Notes: generated by a model not told the origin, from the sequence alone. A DNA stretch of 62,000 nt from Mesostigma viride (GCA_009746045.1 RPFO01000299.1:1417307-1479306); one strand, 5' to 3'; positions 10,650 to 21,086 are shown, counted from the first letter of the stretch. Numbers and translations: made by a program.

Positions 10650-10662
10650 GCTGACTATATAT

Positions 10663-10768
10663 TAAAAATATAATTACTTACAGCAGAGTGAAATCACTCA
10701 AACCAAAGCAAACGCCCAGCTATAAACCTATATACAGAGCCATGTCAAAGCTCTATACTACGAAGTAC
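10663..10768 (-). mobile_element. 106-bp 5'-truncated tail of R2-like LINE, 10-bp TSD
   Basis: This matches 1,083-1,182 almost base for base and is flanked by gactatatat at 10,653-10,662 and 10,769-10,778. On the minus strand it is the last ~105 bp of the LINE 3' UTR. It lies just after the piggyBac stop codon and is not part of that element's end. Confidence 0.8.
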
Positions 10769-10778
10769 GACTATATAT

Positions 10779-11554
10779 GCTATTGTATCGCACACCATAG
10801 GCAGCTTGCACACTAGTGGCTACTCTTGACAGGCTTGGTTGTTGCTTGTTGTTGGACTGTGCATGTGTGCCCAGTTTGGTATAGTGCATGTGCACTAGAT
10901 TGTTGCATTGATCAGCATGTGATGTGTTGGTGGTGTCATGCATGCATGCATGGTGGTGTAGCTCCCATGTAGCTTGATAGCTCAGCCCCACTAGTGCTTC
11001 ACGGATGGCAGCCATGCCATGTTTGCATGAGCTTGCCAGGTAAGTTTATATTGCCATCTTGTGTTGCCAGTGCAGTGCAGCCAATTTGAGCTTAGGGGAA
11101 TAATAATTACGTATGGGATGTAACCTTGTGTCATTATGAAAACTGTTGCATGCCAGCGGCCCATACCTGTGACGCTTTTATTTGATGTCATAATAAATAA
11201 TTTTATTGCATATAATGAGTCCAAACTGTCCAGGAAGTTCATATCTAACATTTATGCAAGTACTTGGGTCTTAGGGCCCACAATAATGGAGGCCACCCTA
11301 GAGATATCATGTGATACACATAGGAAGCAGTTACAGCCGATTTATCGGCACCAAAGTGCACATGGTGTAACTGCTGGCATACTCATCCAACCATGGGCCC
11401 CAGTGGCTCAAACTATTCACCAACTAACTCTTCATCATCCCTGAAGTGATAGGTGTCTAGGTATTATTCCCTAATTCACAATGCACAATCTACCAAAAAT
11501 GAAAACGCGCGTCTTGACCCCCCTGACTTTGACGGTAGTTATATATGGCCTACG
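10779..11554. other. piggyBac interior, no gene seen
   Basis: This AT-rich stretch lies between the transposase and the LINE insertion. It contains catgcatgcatgcatg near 10,938 and one gccgatttatcggc at 11,336-11,349. The frames are short and without motifs. Confidence 0.45.
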
Positions 11555-11570
11555 ATGAATATATGTGAGG

Positions 11571-14464
11571 CGTACAGGGTGCGGTCATCGCTCGCTGCCG
11601 GCGGTTCCTCCTCGGGGATTGGGAAGGGCTGTGGGCGCTGCAGCCTCCGGCCTCCACCCGGGTGTCGGGGGCCGCCTCCTTTGCCCGGGTGGAAGCTGAC
11701 GTCATGCGGTTGGTGAAGGTAGGTGAATTGAGCCGGGCCATGCAAAAGCTTGAACTGACCGCGTTGGCTCCCTCCACTCCCCCGACCCTGCAGGCTTTGC
11801 GCGACCTTCACCCCGACGAACCGGCCTTTGCGGTGCCCGCCCCGGCCACCCCCCCGCCCCCGCCTATTGTCCTGGACCTGGACATCTTCACGGCTGTGCT
11901 GAAGGATCTGCCGAACGCCTCCTCCACCGGCCCCTCAGGCTGGCGCTACGAGCACCTCTCCGTGATGGCGGGCCATGGCGGGGCGACCGCACTCTTTGAG
12001 GCTGCCGCCGACTTGGCCGCGGGGTCCCTGGCCCCCGCGGCGCGCCCTTGGCTGGCTGGGGCACGCCTCATTGCCCTCCTGAAAGACGACGTCCCCCCGC
12101 CTGCTGGCCGCGTTCGTCCCATTGCTTGCGGCGAGGTCCTACGCAAGCTGGTGAGTAAGGTCATTTGTCGCCAAAAGGCCCCCGAGTTTCGCGCCTACTT
12201 CTGCCCCAACCGGAGTGATACTGAGGAGTCCGTCGCGGCCCAGCTTGGCGTCGCCACCAAAGGGGGCAGCGACATCATCGTGCACACAGTTCAGGCCTAC
12301 CTCGAGACGCATCCGACCCATGTGGCGCTGAAGGTGGATTGCCACAATGCGTTCAATGCTGTCACCAAGGCTAGCATCTTTGAGGCCGTCGGCGAGGCGT
12401 TCCCTGACCTTCTTGCGTGGACAGCAGCCTGCTACGGCGAACCCACTCAACTCTCCTTCCTCATGGAGGATGGGACGTTCGCCGACATCGCTTCCCGCAC
12501 GGGAACCCAGCAAGGTGACCCCCTCGGCCCCTTTTACCTGTCTGCCCCGCTGCACAAGGCTCTCCAAGGTGTCCACGCTGCGCACCCGGATGTCGTGCTC
12601 CTCGCCTATATGGACGATATCCATGCCCTTGGCCCGGCCGACGCTGTGGTTGCCGCCCTGGCTGCCCTTGAAGTGGCCATGGCGGCCATCAACCTTCGGC
12701 TCACCCTCCCCAAGTGTGCAGTCTTTTCGCCCCAGGGGGACTGCTCTGGCTTCCCCGCGGCTATCCCGGGGGCATTGGCGCGGGCGCGTGGTTTCTCGTG
12801 CCTGGGCGTCCCTGTGGGTGACCCTGACTACGTCGAAGAGGAGCTCCGGGCCACCGTGGAACAGCGCACCCATGTCCTCGAGACTTGGGCGCGCCTCAAG
12901 GACCCCCAGACCAAAGGGCTCCTCCTGTGGTTTTGCGCCCACCCGCGGGTGGTTCACTGGCTCCGTGGCGCTCCCCCCCACTTGGTGCGGCTTGCCGCGG
13001 AAGGCCATGACGAGCGCATTCAGGCCGCCTTGCAGGTGCTCCTCCCCGGCCCTAGCCTGCCAGCTCACTCCATGCGCTTGGCCACCCTCCCCTGCCGCAT
13101 GGGCGGGTGTGGGCTCACCCGCGCCGCCCGCCTCGCCCCCGCCGCCTTCCTTGGCTCTGTTGCTCAGGCCTGGGCGGAGATCCGCCGGTTGGTCCCCAGC
13201 GCCGTCAGCGCCATTCCCGACTTGGTCACCCCATCCCCCTTCCCCTTTGTGCAGGCTGTGCAGGATTCTTACCTCGGGATCCAGCAGGCTTGCGACCTCG
13301 TCCGCCCCGCTCAGGCCGTCCACCGTCGCCTGCCCCGGGGCACGCCCGGCGTGTCCACTGTCGTCAGTCCTAGTGTCTTCCCTGCCTGCGTTCATGAAAA
13401 ACAACAAAAGACCTACGCGGGTATACTACACTGTGCCGACTGGATGGGTCTGCATGCGAGCTTGAACGATCAGGGGAAGGCTTGGCTTCACTCCGTTTCC
13501 CTTGAGGGGAGCGTGGGGTCCGCATTCCTGCGCGCCCTCCCCATGAGCCCTTTGTTCACACTGGTTCCGGCCCTTTACGCCATCGCTCTCCGCCACCAGC
13601 TCTTTGCCCCGCAACCTCTCATCACGGCGGGTGCGTCCTGCGGCAGCTGCGGGCTTGCTCTGGATACTACTGGGACGCACTACATCGCGTGCATGGGTGG
13701 CCAGCAGAACCAGAACTGGTTCCTCTATCTCCATACCGCTCTCCTCCGGGTGGTGTGTGCCATGGTTCGGTCGGTCTTTCCCCACTCCACCATCAAGTGC
13801 GAGGACGCGGATGGGGCCGCCCTCTACTCACCCAACCACCGCCCCGACATTACCGTGCTTGACTACGACGGGCAGGGTTGCCACCTGCTCATCGATGTCT
13901 CCGTGGCTCGGCCGCTTTCCGGTCGCCACATCCTCCGGGCGGCTGTGGATGCCGGCGCTGCTGCCGCTGTGGCTGAGCGCGACAAGTTTGCCTCCTACGG
14001 CAATGTGGGGCCCCACCGGGTCATCCCCTTTGTCCTTGAGGAGTTCGGGGCCATGGGCCCCAAGACAGCGGAGTTTTTCCACGAGTGCTGCCAGCGCCGT
14101 GAAGACCGCCTCGACCTCGAGGGTCAGACCGCCCCGTGGTCGGCCCGCACGTGGTCCTCGTATTGGCGGCAGCGTCTGTCACTCGCCCTCACTCGCACCG
14201 TGGCTGATGTGTTATTCCGCCGCACCCGGGCCGACTTTGTCGCGACCCATGCGGTCTAGATCCCTTCCAGGCCTGCATGGTGGGCCGGCAGCGCTGTTGC
14301 TGCGTGTAGTTTTGTGATGTATAGTTAGTTGTACCTTGTGCCGCTGGCGTGATCCTTGGATGTCTGTGTCAGATTACTATTAATTTCTTCAGGGTTATTC
14401 TCCCAGTTATCGGGTTTTTCCTTATGTTGCATGCCTATCTCACCTCCGTAATCTATCATTCTCA
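11571..14464 (+). mobile_element. R2-like (REL-type) LINE, 5'-truncated, 16-bp TSD
   Basis: Flanked by atgaatatatgtgagg at 11,555-11,570 and 14,465-14,480. The element opens inside its ORF, as in 5' truncation, and ends with a ~200-bp 3' UTR without a clear poly(A) or TTAA tail. Its 3' UTR differs from that of the minus-strand relative at 1,083-3,652. It is inserted into the piggyBac element. Confidence 0.85.
11572..14259 (+). CDS. LINE reverse transcriptase with C-terminal CCHC and PD-(D/E)XK-like endonuclease (partial)
   Basis: The frame is open from the truncated 5' end (about 896 codons); the ATG at 11,662 is internal. RT motifs run in order: RPIACGEVLRKLVSKVI, ALKVDCHNAFNAV (motif A Asp), TQQGDPLGPFYL (motif B) and LLAYMDDIHAL (motif C). 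Near 13,640-13,690 there is a zinc-binding C-x2-C-x9-H-x3-C (CGSCG...THYIAC). Then comes RPDITVLDY...LLIDVSVARP, the spacing of the restriction-like endonuclease of R2-type LINEs. No APE domain is seen, but the N-terminus is missing. Known relatives nick the target and prime reverse transcription there. There is no stop or frameshift, so it is young. Confidence 0.85.
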   Translation, partial: VQGAVIARCRRFLLGDWEGLWALQPPASTRVSGAASFARVEADVMRLVKVGELSRAMQKLELTALAPSTPPTLQALRDLHPDEPAFAVPAPATPPPPPIVLDLDIFTAVLKDLPNASSTGPSGWRYEHLSVMAGHGGATALFEAAADLAAGSLAPAARPWLAGARLIALLKDDVPPPAGRVRPIACGEVLRKLVSKVICRQKAPEFRAYFCPNRSDTEESVAAQLGVATKGGSDIIVHTVQAYLETHPTHVALKVDCHNAFNAVTKASIFEAVGEAFPDLLAWTAACYGEPTQLSFLMEDGTFADIASRTGTQQGDPLGPFYLSAPLHKALQGVHAAHPDVVLLAYMDDIHALGPADAVVAALAALEVAMAAINLRLTLPKCAVFSPQGDCSGFPAAIPGALARARGFSCLGVPVGDPDYVEEELRATVEQRTHVLETWARLKDPQTKGLLLWFCAHPRVVHWLRGAPPHLVRLAAEGHDERIQAALQVLLPGPSLPAHSMRLATLPCRMGGCGLTRAARLAPAAFLGSVAQAWAEIRRLVPSAVSAIPDLVTPSPFPFVQAVQDSYLGIQQACDLVRPAQAVHRRLPRGTPGVSTVVSPSVFPACVHEKQQKTYAGILHCADWMGLHASLNDQGKAWLHSVSLEGSVGSAFLRALPMSPLFTLVPALYAIALRHQLFAPQPLITAGASCGSCGLALDTTGTHYIACMGGQQNQNWFLYLHTALLRVVCAMVRSVFPHSTIKCEDADGAALYSPNHRPDITVLDYDGQGCHLLIDVSVARPLSGRHILRAAVDAGAAAAVAERDKFASYGNVGPHRVIPFVLEEFGAMGPKTAEFFHECCQRREDRLDLEGQTAPWSARTWSSYWRQRLSLALTRTVADVLFRRTRADFVATHAV

Positions 14465-14631
14465 ATGAATATATGTGAGGTTGTGATATATCACGGCTTA
14501 GGGCAACTCATGGACATGCTTGCCCCCCAAGGACAGCCATTGGATATTGCTAGGTTGTACAGGGGCTGGTTTACAAAATAGGTGAGTAACTGCCGATTTA
14601 TCGGCAGCATTTCCGCCCATTTAGGGGCTAG

Positions 14632-14726
14632 AAGGTTGACGCTGTAAATGTATAAATTAAAGCAATAAACAGCGGCCAAGGAGCCGCAGCCATTGCAACC
14701 AAACCCTTCCAAAGTCTTTCTCAACT
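14632..14726 (+). repeat. Left LTR of Copia element, second part
   Basis: Starting with ggttgacgctgtaaatg, this is identical by eye to 21,556-21,650 and ends ctcaact. The following bases, cgtactcttaatcacac, would be the primer-binding region; I do not recognise the tRNA. Confidence 0.8.
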
Positions 14727-14753
14727 CGTACTCTTAATCACACATTTTTTTCC

Positions 14754-15678
14754 ATGGCTCGTAGCCGTGCTGCAGCAAGCGCTGAGACTGACGCCATTGT
14801 CCTGACTGGACAGGACAAGAAGGAAATGAACAAATTAAAGCAGCACGAATTGGCAATGCGTTTGCTGCCCAAGCCGCTGCCACCCGGCAGCAAGGACCCG
14901 GAGAAGAAGGACTACTACGACGGCCTGGGTTACTGGTACGCGAAGACACTGAGTTTCCTGGACAACGACCACGTTGCTACGTTGCGATTCAGTGGACACG
15001 GTTCGTCGGCCGGGAATGCCGGCCATCCGTGATTTGATCCGGATTGCCCACGAGAAGAAGATGGAGTGGGCGGACTTTTACAGCCGTTTGAAGGAACTCC
15101 TGGTGCCCGAGGGCCTGCTCAAGTCGATCAAAGATATGATGCGGATCCTCACTTTTGAGGTGTCGGGCGACCCGGTCCAGGCAACACTGGCATTCGAGAG
15201 GATGCTGGAAGACACTACGTTGACTTTTCCAGATGATTTCAGCGTCGTGCTTTTCCTGGGCAAGGCCCTCGCCAGTGGTGTGATTACTGACAGCAGTATC
15301 CAAGGCTTGGCTCCCGTCCTGACAAAGGAAAAGCTGGAAAGCAGGGCTGCCAGCTTTACTGCCATCCGGGAGGCCTTCGCCCTCGGTGGCGCGGCACAGG
15401 AATTGGCGGGAAGGGGATCTGCCACCAAGCCCGCGGGAACAGCAAGCATCAGTGCTGTTTTTGGGGAGGGCGACAGACGCGAGAAGTGCCCGAGGTGCCA
15501 GGGCACTGGCCACAACCGTGACAGCTGCAATGCCAACAAGAATTTTCCTCTGTCGACCAATTTGTGTGGCAAATGCCACAAGCCAGGACACAAGGCCAGG
15601 TTCTGCAAGTCCGGCAGGCAGCCGGACAAGAAAAACGATGCCACTGCCGACGAGGGTAAGGCCGGGCCCATTACATAG
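14754..15678 (+). pseudogene. Copia gag with two CCHC knuckles, frameshifted
   Basis: The ATG at 14,754 starts a frame (MARSRAAASAE..., DKKEMNKLKQHELAM) that is lost near 15,000. The continuation is in the frame that runs to 15,678. The latter has a helical capsid-like part (KEKLESRAASF and neighbours) and two retroviral-type zinc knuckles, CPRCQGTGHNRDSC and CGKCHKPGHKARFC (both C-x2-C-x4-H-x4-C). Gag packages the element RNA. A Q/R-rich repeat (cgcagcagg units, 15,710-15,750) follows. No protease motif is visible. Confidence 0.8.
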
Positions 15679-15819
15679 GAGGCCTCGTCGCAGTATGCGC
15701 TGGGTTCGTCCGCAGCAGGCGCAGCAGGCGCAGCAGGCGCAGCAGGGAAACTAGACGGCCCAGGACAGGGCGTATTCGACAGTGATAGGGTTCTGCAGTC
15801 TAGCCCAGCGGAGCGGCCA

Positions 15820-17053
15820 TTGGCAAATAAGAATCAAGGGGCAGCACAAGATTTATCGGACAGTGTACCCGTAACTGATGGTAATGAAAAGCTTGTTTCT
15901 ATTTACGGAATTGCCTCTCGTCTTCACACATCATTTGGCCATGGCACAAATGCGTATAAATTTGCAAATGCACTGCATGGGTGGGGCAGAGCTTTTGGCA
16001 GCATGTCGAGATTGCAGTATGCGCATTGTCCTGTGTGTCAGGCTACTGGGCCAAAGCTTCCCCGCCACCATGCTAAGCATCCCTCCGCATGCAAAGGGCA
16101 GATTGTAGGCGACGTACTGTTCTGGGCGTTTCTCCCTTATTTCATAGCCATAGATAGGTATGCTCATAATGTAGCAGTCATCCCGCTGCGGGGTCAGTCA
16201 GCGGAAGATTTGGCGGAGGCTATTGACATTCTCTCTGCGTTTTTCTCTCCTATTGAGTCATTACAAATGGACAGGCAGTTCGCATGCTTTGAGGGCAAGC
16301 CGGGGTTTGAGTACCTCCGGACAGTGGGCCGTCAAGACCATGAAGGGCAAGGTTTGGTGGAACGTGCTGTGCAGGAATTTAAACAAGCTGCACGGCGGAA
16401 CGGTGAGGCTGCTCTTGGTTCTTATGCTTCCCGTTTAGTGTGGGCTTTGCATATTTCTGCATGCCTAAACCGCCGTGTGCTCCTTTCAGTGCCTTCGCGC
16501 AATTGTGTTATCACTGCAGAGGGCTTGCAGCATGGCCACTACCTGCCTGAAGTAGAAGAGGAATGGGCACAGCATTTGCAGCAAAAGTTTGCCAATCTGG
16601 TTCGAAGGGATATGCGTAGGCCGGTTACCGCCTATAGCGTAGGGGACCAGGTTTGGATTCATGATGAGGGCTCCTTTGGCAAGCTAGAGGGGACAATGGG
16701 AGGGCCCAGCCACGGTGGAGGCTGTGGACGTGCATGTACGCAAGGCGATTGTGTCCTTGCAGGGCAAGCAACACCACATTCCCTGGAGCAGACTCAAGCC
16801 TTACCTGCCGCACACGAGCGCATGGGAGCGACTTCTCCACTACTACGCGGACGTGGCGCACTTCGTGCGAGAGCCAGGTGAGGTTCCCACCTCTCCCCCT
16901 CGTTCTCTGCCTGCCTCTGACCCTATGGATGTCTTTGTGGGGAATAGCGAGGACGATGGCGACGTAGATGATGATGGGGACGTGCGGGCTCTAGCGGAGG
17001 ATGTTCGAGGCGTAATGAGCGAGCCCCCTGCTGTCAGACCTGCGCGAGGGTAG
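15820..17053 (+). pseudogene. Copia integrase region, frameshifted
   Basis: The frame shows the zinc-binding HHCC pattern (LHTSFGHG...HCPVCQATG), then IVGDVLFW (first catalytic Asp), LQMDRQFACF (second Asp) and GLVERAVQEFK (Glu). After a shift near 16,700 a second frame continues the C-terminal SH3/GPY-like part (AIVSLQGKQHHIPWSRLKPYLP) and ends in an acidic tail at 17,053. Integrase inserts the cDNA into host DNA. The usual SDNG around the second Asp is changed to MDRQ. No start is given because this would be part of a polyprotein. Confidence 0.75.
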
Positions 17054-17635
17054 TAGGGCGGGCTTTACTCCTGCCGTTAGCCAGGATCCGGCTGCCGTTA
17101 GTCAGCCTAGCCGGGGGCGTGGTGGTTTGCTGAACAAGATTGTGCTAGGGCTGCTCAAGGCGCCGAGACAATACCATGGGGCTTGCTTCCCTTCGCAACC
17201 CAACCTGTGCAATGCATGGGCAGTGCACCACCTCAGCTTGACCCGAGCATCGCTGTGATTTCCTCACTCTCGGCCACTTGGGCAGCTATGTGCAGGATTT
17301 GGTTAAGGAGGTGATGAGCAGCAGTGGGCCGCTTCTTGCGTCTGAGTGTGGGACATTGCGTGGCAAGCTTAATTGGCTGGCCTGCACCACTAGCCCTGAT
17401 TTGGCTGTCCTTAGCCGACTGCCTGACAATGTACTGTGCCTTATTGCCCGTGCGGTGATTGTGCAGTACCTCCTGGCCTCCCCCGGGTTGATGTTACAAG
17501 GTGTCGACTGGGATAAGCCCGTGGAGCTTGTGTCTTATTGCGATCGTTCCCTAGATGCCCGCGTGCTCACCAAGATGCGTGGTAGGTGCGCTGCTGTCAC
17601 TACCATTTGCAACGCTGACCAACCCACGATGTCTT

Positions 17636-18609
17636 CAGTGTTTTTTTTAAGGTTTTCGTTACTAGTGGCGCTAGGCCACTTGTGGCGTTTCGAACTATGA
17701 AAACTTCAGTTTACTCGGCCAATGTGTGGCTTTAAGCCAATTAAAATTGGGCTTGGCACGGCCACGTGTGGCGGGCTGGCTTTTTGGTGCAGCAAATGAC
17801 CCTACCGGCAGCGGGGTCAGCGCGGCGCGGCGCCGTACTGGCATTCCAAGTTCAAAGTAGTTCAGAACAGTATGTTTAATTATCTTAAGTTCAAACTAGT
17901 AGAATTTATTAGAATCATTCACGCCTTAAGTTGGGTTCACGCCTGAAGTTGGGTTGACCAAAAACCTCGAACCCAACTTAAGGCGTGAATGCCTGTACAC
18001 AAGGCGGGCGAGCGTCTCCGTCTCAGGCATCGGCGCCGGGCGTACTTGGTAAATTAACAACAACGATTACCACTACAGCCACTGCTTAACAAAACGATTA
18101 CTGAAGTGCCGAAAGTCGAAACACATAGTCAATGCAATGCAGTACAGTACTGTATGGCTGGCGAGTGACTGGAACTGAGGCGCCAGCCGCCAGGCCGCCA
18201 GCCAGCTGAAGCCAGAAAATGCACACAAGCTGCAGTCTGCACAGTGCACTCTGGTCTCTGGCAGCGGGCCACTTGCCACTTGGCACTTGGCCGGGCTCTA
18301 CGTACATGCACTATGCAGTCAGTAAGTCAGTCAGTCATAGTAATACTCATAGTAGTTCTAGTACTAGGGAGGCTTGTGGCGGAACGCCGGCCGGAAGACC
18401 GGCTGACACCGCCAATTGTGGCGTAGCCTGTACTAGAGTGAACTTCAGGCACGGCCACCCTGTGGCGAAACGAAACTACAAAGTAGAACAGCACGGCCAA
18501 ATTGTGGCTTCTTGGGTGCCCTGTCCAAGTGGGTGGCACCGCCACATTTTGCCAAAAAAAGTGCCACACCGCCACATTTGGCGGTGTATCGCCACTAAAA
18601 AAAACACTG
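17636..18609. mobile_element. Non-autonomous hAT element, 8-bp TSD
   Basis: The ends are cagtgtttttttta... and ...taaaaaaaacactg, flanked by gatgtctt at 17,628-17,635 and 18,610-18,617. A CAGTG end with an 8-bp TSD is the hAT pattern. Both sides are packed with short palindromes of the gccac-n-gtggc type (about 17,663-17,780 and 18,370-18,600), like the subterminal transposase sites of hAT elements. There is no transposase frame. Confidence 0.85.
17916..17991. repeat. Long hairpin in hAT element
   Basis: attcacgccttaagttgggt pairs with acccaacttaaggcgtgaat (about 17,970-17,990). A second, nearly identical left arm lies between them (cacgcctgaagttgggtt). Confidence 0.7.
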
Positions 18610-19243
18610 GATGTCTTCCATCTTTGCATGGTATTCCCGTTTGCACCGCCGCGTGTATGTGGGATCCGACACCGCTGAGGCGCGCGCATACTGCGAGGCT
18701 GCGAGCGAGCTGTCCTACTTCCACGCGCTCATTTGCTGGATTCTCGCGGTGGGCGGCACCACTCCGCAGCTCCGTCGCGTGATACGCACGGACAGCCAGG
18801 CGGTTGTTGATTTCATTGAGAACTCTTATGCCCGCACCCGGGACTTGGACTTCCTCAGGGTCAAGGAGTTCTCTGATTGTGTCAGTACCCAGCATGTGCC
18901 AGGCGAAAGGAACTACCCCGATGCCCTTACTAAACTGTATAGCTCAGCTAAGGCACAGTACCCGCTTCTGCGACACACGATGAATAGGCTATCACTGGGT
19001 CAGTCTTCGCACTAGTTGAGTTGCGTTGAACCATGAATGGCCCCGCGCCACGGGTTTTCAGCCTTGGTAGGTTTTCCCCGGGAGTGATTACCTATTGTAT
19101 AATAATGTTCAGTGGGCATTACCCTCTGAGACTATGTCGGTGTTGTAGTTGCTATTCATGATGGCATGGCCCGCGCGGCCGTTAATGACTGATAAGAGTA
19201 CGCTGCATGGCCATCTTTGCCACATGAAAAAGAAAAGTGCTGG

Positions 19244-19283
19244 AGTTGTAAAGCATTACAAATGATGCTGGGCAGGGCTCGGA
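19244..19283 (+). repeat. Right LTR of Copia element, first part
   Basis: Begins agttgtaaagcattac, as at 7,522, and is interrupted by the PAT-like element after ctcgga. It continues at 21,248-21,650. Confidence 0.8.
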
Positions 19284-19285
19284 AA

Positions 19286-19704
19286 TCGGGGTTCTTTGAA
19301 CGGAGTTTCTTCTATACGTGAATGCGGGAACAAGAGGCCGCTGGATGAGCGGCTTATAGGTCGTAGTGTTTACTCGTAGCTGTTTGGCTAGAGCTTTTGT
19401 GATTAGTAGATGCAATATAGTGCATGGTTGAAAAATGAATTAAATAAAATGTGCGTTCCGCGCTTGGGTTGATTATACCCGGGCGGAACGGGGCGTGAGG
19501 TGCAGTGCCCCTGAAAAGAACAACCTACGCATTATTTAATACTAGCCGTGCAGATTCGGGATATTCTACCCCCGGTCTGTACGGTTAGCGTCTTACTAGC
19601 ATCCACTAAACATAAGGGTTTAATGACGTCAGTTAGCTAGGGATAAGGGAGGTTTTGCGACTAAAAGCCGCTCTGGCTGGTTTTGTCGGCCTCTTTCTTT
19701 GCTC
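19286..19704. repeat. A1 repeat of PAT-like element
   Basis: Identical by eye to A2 at 20,668-21,086; begins tcggggttctttgaacgg and ends tttctttgctc. Confidence 0.85.
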
Positions 19705-20539
19705 GTTGTCGTTGCGGCGGCAGCCGCAGCTATGGGTGCTGCGGAGCAAAATCCCAAAAGCACTGGTTGCACTGGCCACTTGGCCAGTGGTGAGACTTCC
19801 AGTTGTTAACCGGCCAGGCGTAGTTCCTCGCCCGGTTAACTAAAAGAAAAGAAGATGATTACCTCCGGTCCGCACCTTTTCCCCAGCTTGGGGTCTTTGG
19901 TGGGCCGGATGCCGTGACAGGTGCTCAACTGTCGCTTGGTCGGCCCAGTGCGCGAGCTGGTGCTCCGTACCTGGGGATGCTTGCACCCCGGGTTGGAGCC
20001 GGATGGCTGGCACTGGCGACCCGTGTCTCGGTCCGCGGCCTGCGGCTTTTTCTTCGGAAATTGCTGCTGGCCAGCAAACTTTGCAATTGCCTTCCGCCGA
20101 GGGGGGGTGGTTGGGGCTGGGGACGGCGATGGGAAAAGCGCCTAAGCTAGAAATTTTTTCCCCACGCATAGAAACCTCGGGGGGAATGCGGTCTTGGCTG
20201 AACGGACTCTCGTTCAGCCAGGTGCCTGGGGCTGTGGCCTCGGGCATCCGGGCTGGCGGGGCCTGGGCTAGGTCCACGTTTTTTCTCGAAGCACCCCGGG
20301 TCTATGGGGAGACGGCCATAGCGGTACCGACTCGGGGCCCCGAGAGGGGTCATGATAGGCTGGCCGTGCGCAATCGCAGTGCAAATGCGCTGGGCCTTTT
20401 TGGGCCTGGCCATGCATCCACAGCCGCCGGGCACACGCCTCCCGATGTGGGGGGGCTCCCGTTTTGCGGCAGGGCGGTCACTTGTGACAACGAGCAAGGT
20501 GGAGTGCGGCTTCAAGGGAAAGCCAGGGCGGGGGTGATT

Positions 20540-20667
20540 GGGCAACGTACTTCATGAAGGGCCTTGAACGGCGTGCCTCCGGGCATGTCAATTAGTGTCA
20601 CATGTATGCTTCCACTTATTGTTTTAATGAAGATGCTGGTTTTTGTGGGAGCTACGTGGGACATGAA
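20540..20667. repeat. B1 repeat of PAT-like element
   Basis: Identical by eye to B2 at 21,120-21,247; begins gggcaacgtacttcatg and ends gtgggacatgaa. Confidence 0.85.
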
Positions 20668-21086
20668 TCGGGGTTCTTTGAACGGAGTTTCTTCTATACG
20701 TGAATGCGGGAACAAGAGGCCGCTGGATGAGCGGCTTATAGGTCGTAGTGTTTACTCGTAGCTGTTTGGCTAGAGCTTTTGTGATTAGTAGATGCAATAT
20801 AGTGCATGGTTGAAAAATGAATTAAATAAAATGTGCGTTCCGCGCTTGGGTTGATTATACCCGGGCGGAACGGGGCGTGAGGTGCAGTGCCCCTGAAAAG
20901 AACAACCTACGCATTATTTAATACTAGCCGTGCAGATTCGGGATATTCTACCCCCGGTCTGTACGGTTAGCGTCTTACTAGCATCCACTAAACATAAGGG
21001 TTTAATGACGTCAGTTAGCTAGGGATAAGGGAGGTTTTGCGACTAAAAGCCGCTCTGGCTGGTTTTGTCGGCCTCTTTCTTTGCTC
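20668..21086. repeat. A2 repeat of PAT-like element
   Basis: Second copy of the 419-bp A repeat, directly abutting B1. Confidence 0.85.

Larger units (their letters stand above)
7871..14627 (+). mobile_element. piggyBac-type transposon, TIR cccctaaatgg, flanked by ctag
   Basis: The ends are cccctaaatgg... and ...ccatttagggg, flanked on both sides by ctag (7,867-7,870 and 14,628-14,631). The uninterrupted right LTR shows the target as ctagaactagg, so ctag is a target duplication or nearly so. Known piggyBac elements duplicate TTAA. Near-palindromes gccgatttatcggc lie at 7,918, 11,336 and 14,592 and look like subterminal repeats. A frameshifted piggyBac transposase follows the left end. Two LINE insertions (10,663-10,768 and 11,571-14,464) lie inside, so the original element was about 3.7 kb. 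Confidence 0.8.
17240..19015 (+). pseudogene. Copia RT C-terminus and RNase H, split by hAT element
   Basis: 17,278-17,635 holds the end of RT (LRGKLNWLACTTSPDLAVLSR, comparable to the Copia LG.L.WL...RPDI block) and the start of RNase H (SYCDRSLDARVLTKMRG). 18,618-19,015 holds the rest (VGSDTAEARAYCEAASEL, RTDSQAVVDFI, VPGERNYPDALTK). The hAT insertion with its 8-bp TSD lies between, and taking it out restores the frame across the joint. The RT catalytic core that should precede 17,278 is missing; 17,054-17,270 has no RT motif. Confidence 0.8.

Noticed and set aside
10663-10768. 3' end of the piggyBac element (similar sequence occurs beside the other piggyBac end at 1,068)
   Set aside because: Both copies have their own TSDs and match the 3' UTR of the minus-strand LINE; the neighbourhood is coincidental.
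12139-13407. 422-residue minus-strand frame
   Set aside because: Antisense of the LINE reverse transcriptase, which has all RT motifs on the plus strand.
19286-21086. The 419-bp repeats as LTRs of an ordinary LTR retrotransposon
   Set aside because: The right end extends 161 bp past the second repeat and carries a second, separate duplicated block (B); no TSD, PBS or polypurine tract was seen. The split-repeat layout explains all of it.
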